From: Occallatibacter gabretensis
Lineage (GTDB): Bacteria; Acidobacteriota; Terriglobia; Terriglobales; Acidobacteriaceae
Direction of reading: 5' to 3'
DNA: 64,000 bases
Assembly: GCF_001449115.1 (NCBI RefSeq)
Contig: NZ_LAIJ01000009.1
Span: forward strand, 1,246,114-1,310,113
The position numbers were made by a program, and so were the translations under genes. The notes beneath the pieces were generated by a model. It was given only the letters and a program-made list of their open reading frames with translations, had not been told where the DNA came from and searched no databases. Each line of letters starts with the position of its first letter. The first letter of the stretch is position 1. This document shows positions 54,348 through 63,121 of the stretch, in pieces.

Positions 54348-57074
54348 ATGTTGACGATTCGGGCGATGACGGGCGGAGCTGGCTACGCACAGAAGCATTT
54401 GGAGCACAGCGACTACTTCGATCAGAACCGAACGGTGCAGGGCGAGTGGCACGGTCGAGGAGCGGAGTTGCTCGGACTGAATGGCACGGTAACGCATGAG
54501 CAGTTCGAAGCCGTTCGTGAGGGGCTCCACCCCGAGACAGGTGAGTTCCTCCGTCCGCGCCATAGCGCGGATCGAATTGCTACTGATGGCGAGGTCGAAA
54601 GCAAGGCGCGTTCGCTTTATGACTTTACGTTTTCGGCTCCAAAATCTGTCTCAGTCCAAGCTCTCGTCGGTGGCGATGACAGGTTGCTGGAAGCACACCG
54701 TCACGCAGTGAATGTGGCATTGCAGGAGGCGGAGCGCTATGCGGGCACAAGGGTGCGTCTGGACGGGGCGAACCATGACCGTCAGACGGGGAATCTCGTC
54801 ATCGCGGCCTATACGCACGACAGCAGCCGTCTGCTTGATCCCCAGCTTCATACACACGCGGTCGCCGCGAACCTGAGCTACGACGGAGTCGAGGGACGAT
54901 GGAAGGCGCTCCAGGCGTCAGGGGTATATGAGCGCCGTGCCTACATCACTGAGGTCTATCGGAACGAGCTAGCGCGGGAGGTGCGTGGGCTTGGATACGA
55001 GATTGAGAGTCAGCGGAATGCAAAGGGGGCCCATAACGGATTCGAGATCGGAGGCATTTCCAAAGATGTACTGGAGCGTTACTCACAGCGGAGCGAGCAA
55101 CGGGATGAATCCATCCGGCAGTTTACGGCGGAGCATGGACGGCAGCCTACGGACAACGAAGTCGCCGTCCTTGTGCGGGAATCTCGCCCGGACAAGCTAC
55201 ATGAGATTAGCTCGGCGGAGGTTCACCGATTGCAGGTAAATCGCATCTCGTCACAGGAGCATACCAACCTAATCGGTCTTCGGGAGACTTCTATCGAGCG
55301 TGGCCAACCGCTCGTTCCTGAACGCGCCTCTGCTGCCCGATCCCTACAGCACGCGGAGGAACACCTCTTTGAGCGCAAGACAGTTTCCAAAGATCACGAG
55401 CTGATGACGGAGGCCCTGCGTCACGGCAGGGGTAATCTCGACCTTGGCGACTTGCATGGCAGCTATGAGTTCGAGGTATCGCGGGGCAAGCTGCTTCAGA
55501 TGAGCGGGAACGTCGCGACTCAAGCAAGTCTTGAGCGCGAGCGCAGCATGGTTGCCGTCGTCGATCAAGGCATTCATCGCTACCCGGCGCTGGGTGGCAG
55601 CGACCACTTTGAGCCGAAGGTGAGCCTTCGGACCGAGCAGCGTCACGCTGTCGAGACGATACTTGCGTCTCAAGATTTCGCAATCAACTTGCGAGGTGCC
55701 GCAGGCACCGGGAAGACGGCGACCTTGCAGGAAATTGATCGCGGCTTGCACGCTGCGGGACATGAGGTCTTGGCAGTCGCTCCGACGCGGAGTGCTGTCG
55801 AGGAACTGCGTAAGGTAGGTTTTGGAAACTCGATGACCGTCTCGCGACTACTGGAGGACCAGACCGCGCAGCAAAGCCTTCGCGGAAATGTGCTGATCGT
55901 AGACGAGGCCGGCATGGTTTCGGGTCGGCAGATGGAAGGGCTGCTCGACCTAGCCCGCCGTGAGGATGCGCGGATTCTGTTCTCAGGTGACACACGCCAA
56001 ATACAGAGTGTCGAGTCTTCCGATGCTCTGCGGATTCTGGAGCGCGAATCGCACATGACCAGTGTTTCCCTGGCGGGCATTCAACGCCAGTCAAACCTTG
56101 AGTATCGAGATGCCATCGAAACCTTTCGTAGATCGCCCGATCAAGGTTTTGCCAAGCTGCAAGACATGGGAGCCGTGCGGGAGGTGCCGTATGTGGAGCA
56201 TGCACAAGCCGTGGCCGACGTGTATCGAGCGTTGACGGCAGGGCAGAACCGCAAGGTGCTTGTCGTTGCGCCGACGCATGAAGAGATCGGGAGAGTGACA
56301 CACGCTATCCGTGAAGATCTGAAGCAGAGAGCTGTCCTGTGCGACGGTGACACGCTTCACCGGCATATCCCGTTGCAGTGGACGGAAGCGCAGAAGAAGG
56401 ACATCTCGAACTATCAACCTGACCAGGTGCTGGTGTTCCATCGTGCCTCACATGGAATTGAGAAGTATGAGGCGCTGACGGTGACTAACGTATCCGGCTC
56501 CAGCATCCACACGATGAACGAGCGTGGTGAAGATAAGTCCGTCAGTCTCACACAGGCAAGATCGTTCTCCGTGCATGAGCGCACAGAGATTGAAATTGCT
56601 GCCGGAGATAAGCTGCTGCTGATGGGCAATCGTAAAGAGCCGGGATTCCGAGCAACGAACGGAGAGCTGACAACCGTTCGGAGCGTAGAGCGAGGCATCA
56701 TCAACTTGGAAGACGGTCGAAGCGTACCGGCAAATTATCGTGAGTTCACGCATGGCTATGCTATTACGGCGCACCGGAGCCAGGGCAAGACTGTCGATCA
56801 TGTCATCGTCTCTGCGGACGTAATGAAGCAGGAGCTTTTTTACGTCGCCGCGTCGCGTGGACGCGAGGGCATTTCTATCGTCACGTCGGACGTAGAGCGC
56901 TTGGGCGAATCGCTGGGTGTTTCGATGGCGCGTCCTTCTGCGATTGAACTAGCGAACGACATAGCCAAACAAAAGGTTTCGCCCAATCAGGACATCGCCC
57001 AAAGCCCCAAGCCGGAGATCAAGCTTCCCATCAAGACCCCAGAGATCGGGTTTGAGATGGGATTGGGTTTGTAA
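54348..57074 (+). CDS. MobF-family conjugative relaxase-helicase
   Basis: 908 residues. The TrwC-type relaxase domain (about 1-290) has candidate catalytic tyrosines Y13 and Y23, the motif YDFTFSAPKSVSV and the metal-binding H168-T-H170 in PQLHTHAVAANLS. The SF1 helicase follows, with Walker A AAGTGKT at 452-457, Walker B VDEAG near 519 and YAITAHRSQGKTVD near the C-terminus. It nicks oriT and leads the strand into the recipient. It is shorter than F TraI. No type IV secretion or coupling gene is in view. Confidence 0.94.
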   Translation: MLTIRAMTGGAGYAQKHLEHSDYFDQNRTVQGEWHGRGAELLGLNGTVTHEQFEAVREGLHPETGEFLRPRHSADRIATDGEVESKARSLYDFTFSAPKSVSVQALVGGDDRLLEAHRHAVNVALQEAERYAGTRVRLDGANHDRQTGNLVIAAYTHDSSRLLDPQLHTHAVAANLSYDGVEGRWKALQASGVYERRAYITEVYRNELAREVRGLGYEIESQRNAKGAHNGFEIGGISKDVLERYSQRSEQRDESIRQFTAEHGRQPTDNEVAVLVRESRPDKLHEISSAEVHRLQVNRISSQEHTNLIGLRETSIERGQPLVPERASAARSLQHAEEHLFERKTVSKDHELMTEALRHGRGNLDLGDLHGSYEFEVSRGKLLQMSGNVATQASLERERSMVAVVDQGIHRYPALGGSDHFEPKVSLRTEQRHAVETILASQDFAINLRGAAGTGKTATLQEIDRGLHAAGHEVLAVAPTRSAVEELRKVGFGNSMTVSRLLEDQTAQQSLRGNVLIVDEAGMVSGRQMEGLLDLARREDARILFSGDTRQIQSVESSDALRILERESHMTSVSLAGIQRQSNLEYRDAIETFRRSPDQGFAKLQDMGAVREVPYVEHAQAVADVYRALTAGQNRKVLVVAPTHEEIGRVTHAIREDLKQRAVLCDGDTLHRHIPLQWTEAQKKDISNYQPDQVLVFHRASHGIEKYEALTVTNVSGSSIHTMNERGEDKSVSLTQARSFSVHERTEIEIAAGDKLLLMGNRKEPGFRATNGELTTVRSVERGIINLEDGRSVPANYREFTHGYAITAHRSQGKTVDHVIVSADVMKQELFYVAASRGREGISIVTSDVERLGESLGVSMARPSAIELANDIAKQKVSPNQDIAQSPKPEIKLPIKTPEIGFEMGLGL

Positions 57075-57225
57075 CGTTTCTCGCGAAGAAATATTTTGTG
57101 TATTGCCTAGCAATGCTGAGCAACGCATTGCGCTCGTGTGCAGCTCTGAGTAATCCGTTGCTAGTCGCAGCCCTCTGGACAAGCCCCGTAGTTCGCGGCA
57201 TTGTGGATATAGGGAGTAATAGGCC

Positions 57226-57456
57226 ATGCCAAGTCCTTTTATATCCAGCGAAGCATTCATGAATACCGACGAAGCAGCGGCGATGCTTGGTGTCCACCCA
57301 AAGACATTGCAGCGGCTGGCACGTTCGGGGCGCATCACCGCCTACCGTGTTGGCAAGCTATGGAGATTCCAAGCTCGCGACTTGTGGGCGGATGTCGCCG
57401 TACGAGTCGTGCCTTTGAATGGGCTGTATGACGGTGTCGCTACGACTAGCATTTGA
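57226..57456 (+). CDS. Small excisionase-like HTH protein (second copy)
   Basis: 76 residues, or 65 from the inner ATG at 57259. MNTDEAAAMLGVHPKTLQRL and ARSGRITAYRVGKLWRF match the protein at 53780-54004 almost position for position, so the two are paralogues flanking the relaxase gene. The fold is that of excisionase/MerR-like DNA-binding proteins. Confidence 0.82.
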   Translation: MPSPFISSEAFMNTDEAAAMLGVHPKTLQRLARSGRITAYRVGKLWRFQARDLWADVAVRVVPLNGLYDGVATTSI

Positions 57457-57483
57457 TCTCTGGTTGGTTCTGAGCTCTGTCGG

Positions 57484-58725
57484 TCAAACTTGCGGGTACA
57501 GTCTTGGGAATAGTTCTTCCAGTGCGCTCTCTGGGAAGCGAAGTGAGACGGAACCCTTTGGCGTGGAAGATGCCAGCAATCCAAGCTCTGTCACGTCAGC
57601 GAGAATGCGACGCGCGGTACGTTCTGGAAGGCCTGTGATGCGCGCAATCTCTCCTCTTTCAAATTCACCCCGCATAAGCGCCTCTTCCAAGAGAGCGGCA
57701 GCTTCCGGCTTTAGAGTGTTACTTCTTTGAACAAGGGTCCGAAGTCTTAGCCTCAACTCATTCAGGTCGAACAGCCCTGACATGAACTGAACTTGATCCA
57801 GGCAGACTCGAAGAAACCAAAGCACAAAGTCTTTCAGCGCCTTCAGTGAAAGGTTTCCTCGTCCGTCCAAGTCCCCCTGTCGTGGCATGTCCGCCAAGTC
57901 CATCATGCTTTTGTATTCGCCTCGACTCTCAAGTCCTCGTGCAAGGCCACGCGAGATTGACCAAAGCCCGTGCGCTCCGATGCCTATCTGGTGTGCCATT
58001 GCGTGACTCATCAAACGGCTCACACGCCCATTCCCATCAGGAAATGGATGAATGTAATTCAGACGGTGATGCGCGGCTGGGATGGCCGTGATGCGGCCGG
58101 CTGTTCCAAGCTGAGATAGGCTGTACCGCTGCTCAAAATACCGCATGAAGTCCGCCACGCGTTCGCTGGAAGGCGGCAAATGCCGACCCACCGCATTGTC
58201 GTGTTCGGGCCTCGAACGCCATTGGCCTGGGTCCATCACGATTTCCCGTTTTTCGTTCTTAAGGGTGAGCATCGCCGAGGAAGCATCCCGATAAAACTCG
58301 TTGTGAATCCACTGAACGAATCCAGCGGATGTCGCGGGGGGCAAGGTACCCTGGAGAAACATTCGGTCGATTTCTGACTGCACTCGGACATGCGCCGCCG
58401 CTTCGATCTGCAGGTTGCGGCGTTCTTCATTCTGATCCAGCTCGCCCGATAGAGCGCGTTCTATGTCGCGTGGCCGTGTATTGTGCCCTTCGATCAGATT
58501 GCTGTAGTAGGTGTTCATGATGCGTACAGCATCGGCCAAATTCGCGGCTGTGAGGGGATGCAAAAATTTACCGAGGATGGATACGGCGGCTGTCAGATCT
58601 GCAACAACGTCCGCAATAGCGGATGAGGGCTCGTCAATGAGAGCCGGTTCGATTCGACTTGTAGTCTCAATGTCTGACATGGGATGAATGGCCGAAGTTA
58701 TCCAGGAGAAACACCCTGTATCCAT
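57484..58725 (-). CDS. Class II Fic-family protein (AMPylase) with C-terminal winged helix
   Basis: 413 residues, or 398 from the inner ATG at 58680. The inhibitory-helix motif S75NLIEG80 ([S/T]xxxE[G/N]) precedes the Fic core H226[11 protein letters not shown]237, so this is a class II, self-inhibited enzyme with all key residues present. The C-terminal ~60 residues form a winged helix ([20 protein letters not shown]). It transfers AMP to protein targets, possibly including itself. It starts 81 bp after the Pnkp stop on the same strand and could be the last gene of the RNA-repair operon. Confidence 0.9.
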   Translation of the reverse strand: MDTGCFSWITSAIHPMSDIETTSRIEPALIDEPSSAIADVVADLTAAVSILGKFLHPLTAANLADAVRIMNTYYSNLIEGHNTRPRDIERALSGELDQNEERRNLQIEAAAHVRVQSEIDRMFLQGTLPPATSAGFVQWIHNEFYRDASSAMLTLKNEKREIVMDPGQWRSRPEHDNAVGRHLPPSSERVADFMRYFEQRYSLSQLGTAGRITAIPAAHHRLNYIHPFPDGNGRVSRLMSHAMAHQIGIGAHGLWSISRGLARGLESRGEYKSMMDLADMPRQGDLDGRGNLSLKALKDFVLWFLRVCLDQVQFMSGLFDLNELRLRLRTLVQRSNTLKPEAAALLEEALMRGEFERGEIARITGLPERTARRILADVTELGLLASSTPKGSVSLRFPESALEELFPRLYPQV

Positions 58726-58806
58726 TGATAATACGCCACTCTGTTCGCTAACATTGGCCGATGTTGTGGCCGATCTTGGGCGAGGTCAAGCTTGTAGGGG
58801 AACGGC

Positions 58807-61362
58807 CTAAAGTCGCGGATCGATTGGCTCGCTCTCTAACGCGAGAACTCCAAAGACGCACTCATGCGTAAGGCGTAGTGGTTCCTTGCGAACGAATCGC
58901 TCAAGCGCCTCTATGCCAAGTGCAAACTCCCGGCTGGCGAGGGAACGCTTGGCTCCGACGTTCCGCGAACGCAGCCGTTCGAGGTTCTCGGGGAGGAGAT
59001 ACTCCGGGCCATAGATGATGCGAAGGTATTCAGCACCCCTGCACTTCATGGCCGGTTGGGTGATGCCACGTTTGCCCTCTGCGATGAAGTTGAGAGGTTT
59101 CACAACCATGCCTTCTCGGCCTTGAGCTGTCATCTCCGTCCACCAGGCAACTGCATCCGAAGTGTTCGCCTCATCTTGAAGATCAACAACCTTGAATGGA
59201 GTAGCGAACAATATCTCCGAATCCGCAGCGCAGAGCCTAGCAATCGTCTCCATGTGCCAAGTGTGCGGCTTGTCTGTATGAACTGCGCCTTCACTTGCCA
59301 AAATATGGAACGGTGCGAGTTTGAGATCGCCTAATGAGCCGACCGGCCAGCAATACTGCCGATAGGCTTGGATGTAGTGCTCAACAGCATCGAGGCGTGC
59401 AGTCATCTGCCCAGAGAGGGCTCCCAAATCAGAGACGCGCTGCACAGCTTGATTGATGAGTTCGCTCTCAGCTCGAAGAGCATGGACGCCTGCATTGCCG
59501 ACAGGCGCATACTGCTTCTGGAGCAGCTCCTGCGCCTTCGCAGACCAAGGCATCAGCTCGCAGTCCAGGCAGAGCCAGTCTGTGGCGAGTTCATCCCATA
59601 GACCAGACCTCTTGACTGCTGATTGCAGGCGGGCTAGGAACTGATATTCCAATGCCTCATCGGTGAAGAACCGGCGACCGGTGCGGGTGTAGACCGTTCC
59701 GAGTGATGCTTGTACGACACCGAAGCGCTTTTGCGAGACGGCCTCGTCTTTGCAAAGAACTACGACAGCGCGGGAGCCCATATGCTTCTGTTCGCAGATG
59801 ACGGTTGCGATGCCTTCCTTGCGGTAGAAGGCGAATGCCTCGTCGGGATGTTCGAGCAGGTTCTCGTGCTTGCTTGTCTCTGTGGGTGACATTGTCGGCG
59901 GAAGATAGATAAGCCACTTGGGGTCGCTCGCAAACCGGCTCATGACCTCAAGCGCAGCGATAGCGTTTTCTTCTCGAATCGTGATCTTCGGCTTCAACCG
60001 CGTGTCGATGAGACGTTTGCCAACTACATCTGCAAGGTCAAGCACATCGTCCTGGGCGTGCTGCAAGGGCCGCTTAGTCTCGGTCGTTTCAGGCAAGAAG
60101 GGACGGGCAGGTTCGTAGTATGTCTGATGCGCTTTGACGGACACGATCTCGCGCTCGGGATAGCGCAGCGCTGTGAGCTGGCCCCCGAAGACGCATCCGG
60201 TATCGATGTTGACCGTATTATTGAGGAAGAGCGGCTCGGGTACGGGGGTGTGTCCGTAAACCACCAGAGCCTTACCGCGATAGTCCGCTGCCCAGTTGTA
60301 GCGAACGGGAAGGCCAAACTCGTCCGTCTCTCCGGTTGTCTCACCAAAGAGGGCGAATTCCCGCACTGCTCCTGACCCACGACCGTGCATGGACTCCTTG
60401 AGGCCAGCGTGGGCAACAACTAGCTTTCCGTCGTCGAAAACGTAGTGGCTAACGAGGCCATCGAGAAATTTGGCAACTTCGACGCGGAAATCATTCGACT
60501 CATTGCCGAGTTGTTCCATCGTCTCTGCAAGCCCGTGTGTGCGCTTCACGTCCTTGCCTCGTAACGCGCGTACGAGCTTGATGTCGTGATTGCCCGGAAC
60601 GCAGAACGCTTGGCCGGACTGCACCATGCTGGATACGAGACGAAGAACTTGAACTGTTCCTGGACCACGATCTACAAGGTCGCCTACGAAGACGAGCTTG
60701 CGGTCGCCCGAGGATGACACCGAATACACATCATCGGTTCGATTCACGGTGTAGCCGAGCTGCGCCATCAGTTCGACAAGCTCATCAAAGCACCCATGAA
60801 CATCACCGATGATGTGGAAGGGGCCGTGCTCGGTCTTCTTGTTATTCCAAAGTTGGTGGCGCTCAATCGTTACGGCGTCCACTTCCTCAGGGCTTGAGAG
60901 TTTGAAGACGTGGCGGATGCCTTCTCGCTCCAACCCGCGCAGGGAACGGCGGAGCTGCTGCGACTGGTTGCGAATGACATGCGGCCCGAACTGCCGGTCA
61001 GGACGGAGCACGTTGCGATCCTGACATACGCGCTCCGAGAGGTCGAAGACAATTGCCTCTGCGAAGAGATGAAACTCCTTTGCCAGTGCGATCAGAGACT
61101 TCCTTGCCTCGGGCTGGACATTCGTTGCGTCGACTACCGTCAGACGACCACGAGCGAGCCGCTTACGCACAATCTCATGCAGTAGATCGAAGGCATCTCC
61201 GGTAGCAGACTGGTCGTTCTCGTTATCAGAGACGAGTGCTCGGCAGAAGTCAGAGGAGACAACTTCTGTGGAAAGAAAGTGCTTTCGTGCGAACGAAGAC
61301 TTGCCGGAACCGGAGGGGCCGACCAAAAGCACGAGAGACAGTTCGGGAACGCTGATCTTCAT
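58807..61362 (-). CDS. pnkp: Bacterial Pnkp: polynucleotide kinase-phosphatase-ligase
   Basis: 851 residues, matching the ~870-residue Clostridium Pnkp. The kinase domain has GPSGSGKS at 15-22. The metallophosphatase domain has GDVHGC (186-191), GDLVDRGP (227-234), GNHD (257-260), VAHAGL and YGHTP (369-373). The adenylyltransferase domain has KHMGSR with the nucleophile lysine at about 526. It heals and seals broken RNA ends, working as a heterotetramer with Hen1. Its gene starts 15 bp after the second RlaP gene. Confidence 0.95.
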   Translation of the reverse strand: MKISVPELSLVLLVGPSGSGKSSFARKHFLSTEVVSSDFCRALVSDNENDQSATGDAFDLLHEIVRKRLARGRLTVVDATNVQPEARKSLIALAKEFHLFAEAIVFDLSERVCQDRNVLRPDRQFGPHVIRNQSQQLRRSLRGLEREGIRHVFKLSSPEEVDAVTIERHQLWNNKKTEHGPFHIIGDVHGCFDELVELMAQLGYTVNRTDDVYSVSSSGDRKLVFVGDLVDRGPGTVQVLRLVSSMVQSGQAFCVPGNHDIKLVRALRGKDVKRTHGLAETMEQLGNESNDFRVEVAKFLDGLVSHYVFDDGKLVVAHAGLKESMHGRGSGAVREFALFGETTGETDEFGLPVRYNWAADYRGKALVVYGHTPVPEPLFLNNTVNIDTGCVFGGQLTALRYPEREIVSVKAHQTYYEPARPFLPETTETKRPLQHAQDDVLDLADVVGKRLIDTRLKPKITIREENAIAALEVMSRFASDPKWLIYLPPTMSPTETSKHENLLEHPDEAFAFYRKEGIATVICEQKHMGSRAVVVLCKDEAVSQKRFGVVQASLGTVYTRTGRRFFTDEALEYQFLARLQSAVKRSGLWDELATDWLCLDCELMPWSAKAQELLQKQYAPVGNAGVHALRAESELINQAVQRVSDLGALSGQMTARLDAVEHYIQAYRQYCWPVGSLGDLKLAPFHILASEGAVHTDKPHTWHMETIARLCAADSEILFATPFKVVDLQDEANTSDAVAWWTEMTAQGREGMVVKPLNFIAEGKRGITQPAMKCRGAEYLRIIYGPEYLLPENLERLRSRNVGAKRSLASREFALGIEALERFVRKEPLRLTHECVFGVLALESEPIDPRL

Positions 61363-61377
61363 GGACGGTTTTGCTTT

Positions 61378-62139
61378 CTATGGCCTTTTGGCTAGGGAGG
61401 CCAGTCGCACTCTGACAAGAATATCGTTCAGTGCGGGTTGAGCAGTGTGGGATTCCGGCAGAGCGGTAATGGAGGCTTCTTCGATAAGGCGCGTGCGCAA
61501 ACTATGGAATTCGCCCTCGTATTGGTCGATTTCGCCTCGATTTAGTGTTTGTTGCTCCGCCCCTGCCAGCTTGCGAGCAATGAGATCCGGAATGAATGGC
61601 AATCGATAAATCTCATTGAGCAAACCGAGGTTAGCCTCAATCTCACCAGATCGCATGAGATGAATCCCTGTGAGCAATACTCGAAACGTATAAAGCAGAG
61701 GCTTAACTCTGGGATGCTCCTCTTTTTGAAACAGCTTCCACTGGTTCTCAGCGAAGCCAAGGTAATGGTGAAAGTGATGTTTCGTTATACAGGCTGGCGC
61801 AAGCTGCTTCAGTTCCTCATGTTCGGCGGTTGTATGAACAATGATCGGCGATAGCAACTGCTCGAGCACATAACCATTCGGACGTAAAAGTAACTTGATG
61901 AACTTGCGGACATCGTGCGTGACTAGATCTAGTTCAATCTCATTGTCTTGAGAAACTTCGATTGTCTCTTCCAGAGGCAGCAGACTAACAACCTGTTCCA
62001 CAGGAAGAATATGGACGCCTCTTAAGTCCCAATCCGAATTGGGTGATGGAAATCCATAGAGATGCGCGCCACTCACGGTGGCAAAGAGCAGTGGATAGCG
62101 ATGCTCACGAGCTGCGGCCTTTACTTGCTCAGGAACCAA
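61378..62139 (-). CDS. RlaP-type nucleotidyltransferase (second of two)
   Basis: 253 residues from a TTG at 62139 that has GAGGTGAAG upstream and overlaps the stop of the preceding gene by 11 bp. The nucleotidyltransferase core is SGAHLYGFPSPNSDWDLRGV (SDxDxRG), followed by EIELDLVTHDVRKFIKLLLR. It belongs to PF10127, the RNA-ligase-associated nucleotidyltransferases found in RNA-repair operons. It probably adds nucleotides to, or activates, damaged RNA ends before sealing. Confidence 0.88.
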   Translation of the reverse strand: MVPEQVKAAAREHRYPLLFATVSGAHLYGFPSPNSDWDLRGVHILPVEQVVSLLPLEETIEVSQDNEIELDLVTHDVRKFIKLLLRPNGYVLEQLLSPIIVHTTAEHEELKQLAPACITKHHFHHYLGFAENQWKLFQKEEHPRVKPLLYTFRVLLTGIHLMRSGEIEANLGLLNEIYRLPFIPDLIARKLAGAEQQTLNRGEIDQYEGEFHSLRTRLIEEASITALPESHTAQPALNDILVRVRLASLAKRP

Positions 62140-63121
62140 GCTTCACCTCTACCATCTTTCTGCGAGCCCAGACCAAAAGCCGGTTCGCCTCTACGTAATC
62201 GGGCGATTCCGGAAGGCGGGTCGATCGAAATGCCGATTCGAATTCCTTATGAAGTGACAAGCGCCATGCGTTCACTTCATCCCACCCTCGAACACCATCG
62301 CGCACTGCGAGGAGCATTTCGCGGTGTTCTGACACGCGCACAGGAACATAGGCTTCCGTTAGAACGCTTATCCCTTGGAGGAGCAGCCGAATAAGGTGCA
62401 TTGCGTGCTTCCATTTCACCTCTCCTGTCGCTCGGAGATCTTGCTCCAGCCTCTTGAACTGCGACATTACGTATCCGTTGTATGTCTGATAAACCAGCTT
62501 CGAGAGGAAAATATGGCGTTTCGCCAGGATAGCGTCTGCGATCTCAGAACTTTGTTCGATCATGGGAGTGAACAAGCATTCGAGAATGTTCGGGTTCGCC
62601 TTTAGGGCGAGCACGAGAAATTTCTTGAGTTCCCAATAGCACTCTTCTGATTCGTGGCTCTCTATTTGCTCAGGAACTCCGTAGATTGACCATTCAAGTT
62701 CTGCTGGCGGAATGTAAATCCCCCGACGATCTACATCTGAACCTTCGCGGTTCAGTCCATAAGCTTGGGACCCAACGACGCAGCGATAAATCACGTACTG
62801 GTCTAACTCGTGTTCTGCATGAGCTGCCTGCGAATCTACGAGCGGTCCAGTCTTGACCTGTTTGAGAATGGAAAAGTGGTGGCGGTGGAGGCTGATCTCT
62901 GAGCCGTCAACCAAGCGGACCCGATATGCGTGCTGAGCGTCCGCTGGATAAGAGAGGATTTCTCCAACAGCACCTTGAGAATTCGCTTCAGTCAAGCCGA
63001 CGGTAATAGCTTTGCGCACCACCACTTGCGTTCCGATAGGAACGATCAAGCTGGCCGAAAGTTTGTTTTTCTCATGCAATTGAAAAGACCGCCATCTGCG
63101 TTGGTGCCCCTCGTTCTGCAT
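62129..63121 (-). CDS. RlaP-type nucleotidyltransferase with N-terminal beta-barrel-like domain
   Basis: Up to 330 residues. The frame opens at 63121, but a TTG at 63079, overlapping the Hen1 stop by 8 bp, is a better start by spacing. Residues ~25-85 look like a small SH3/KOW-type barrel (VGEILSYPADAQHAYRVRLV). The PF10127 core follows, with VVGSQAYGLNREGSDVDRRG and a helical tail. It is paralogous to the next gene. Two diverged copies suggest different substrates or a hetero-oligomer. Confidence 0.88.
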   Translation of the reverse strand: MQNEGHQRRWRSFQLHEKNKLSASLIVPIGTQVVVRKAITVGLTEANSQGAVGEILSYPADAQHAYRVRLVDGSEISLHRHHFSILKQVKTGPLVDSQAAHAEHELDQYVIYRCVVGSQAYGLNREGSDVDRRGIYIPPAELEWSIYGVPEQIESHESEECYWELKKFLVLALKANPNILECLFTPMIEQSSEIADAILAKRHIFLSKLVYQTYNGYVMSQFKRLEQDLRATGEVKWKHAMHLIRLLLQGISVLTEAYVPVRVSEHREMLLAVRDGVRGWDEVNAWRLSLHKEFESAFRSTRLPESPDYVEANRLLVWARRKMVEVKLGS

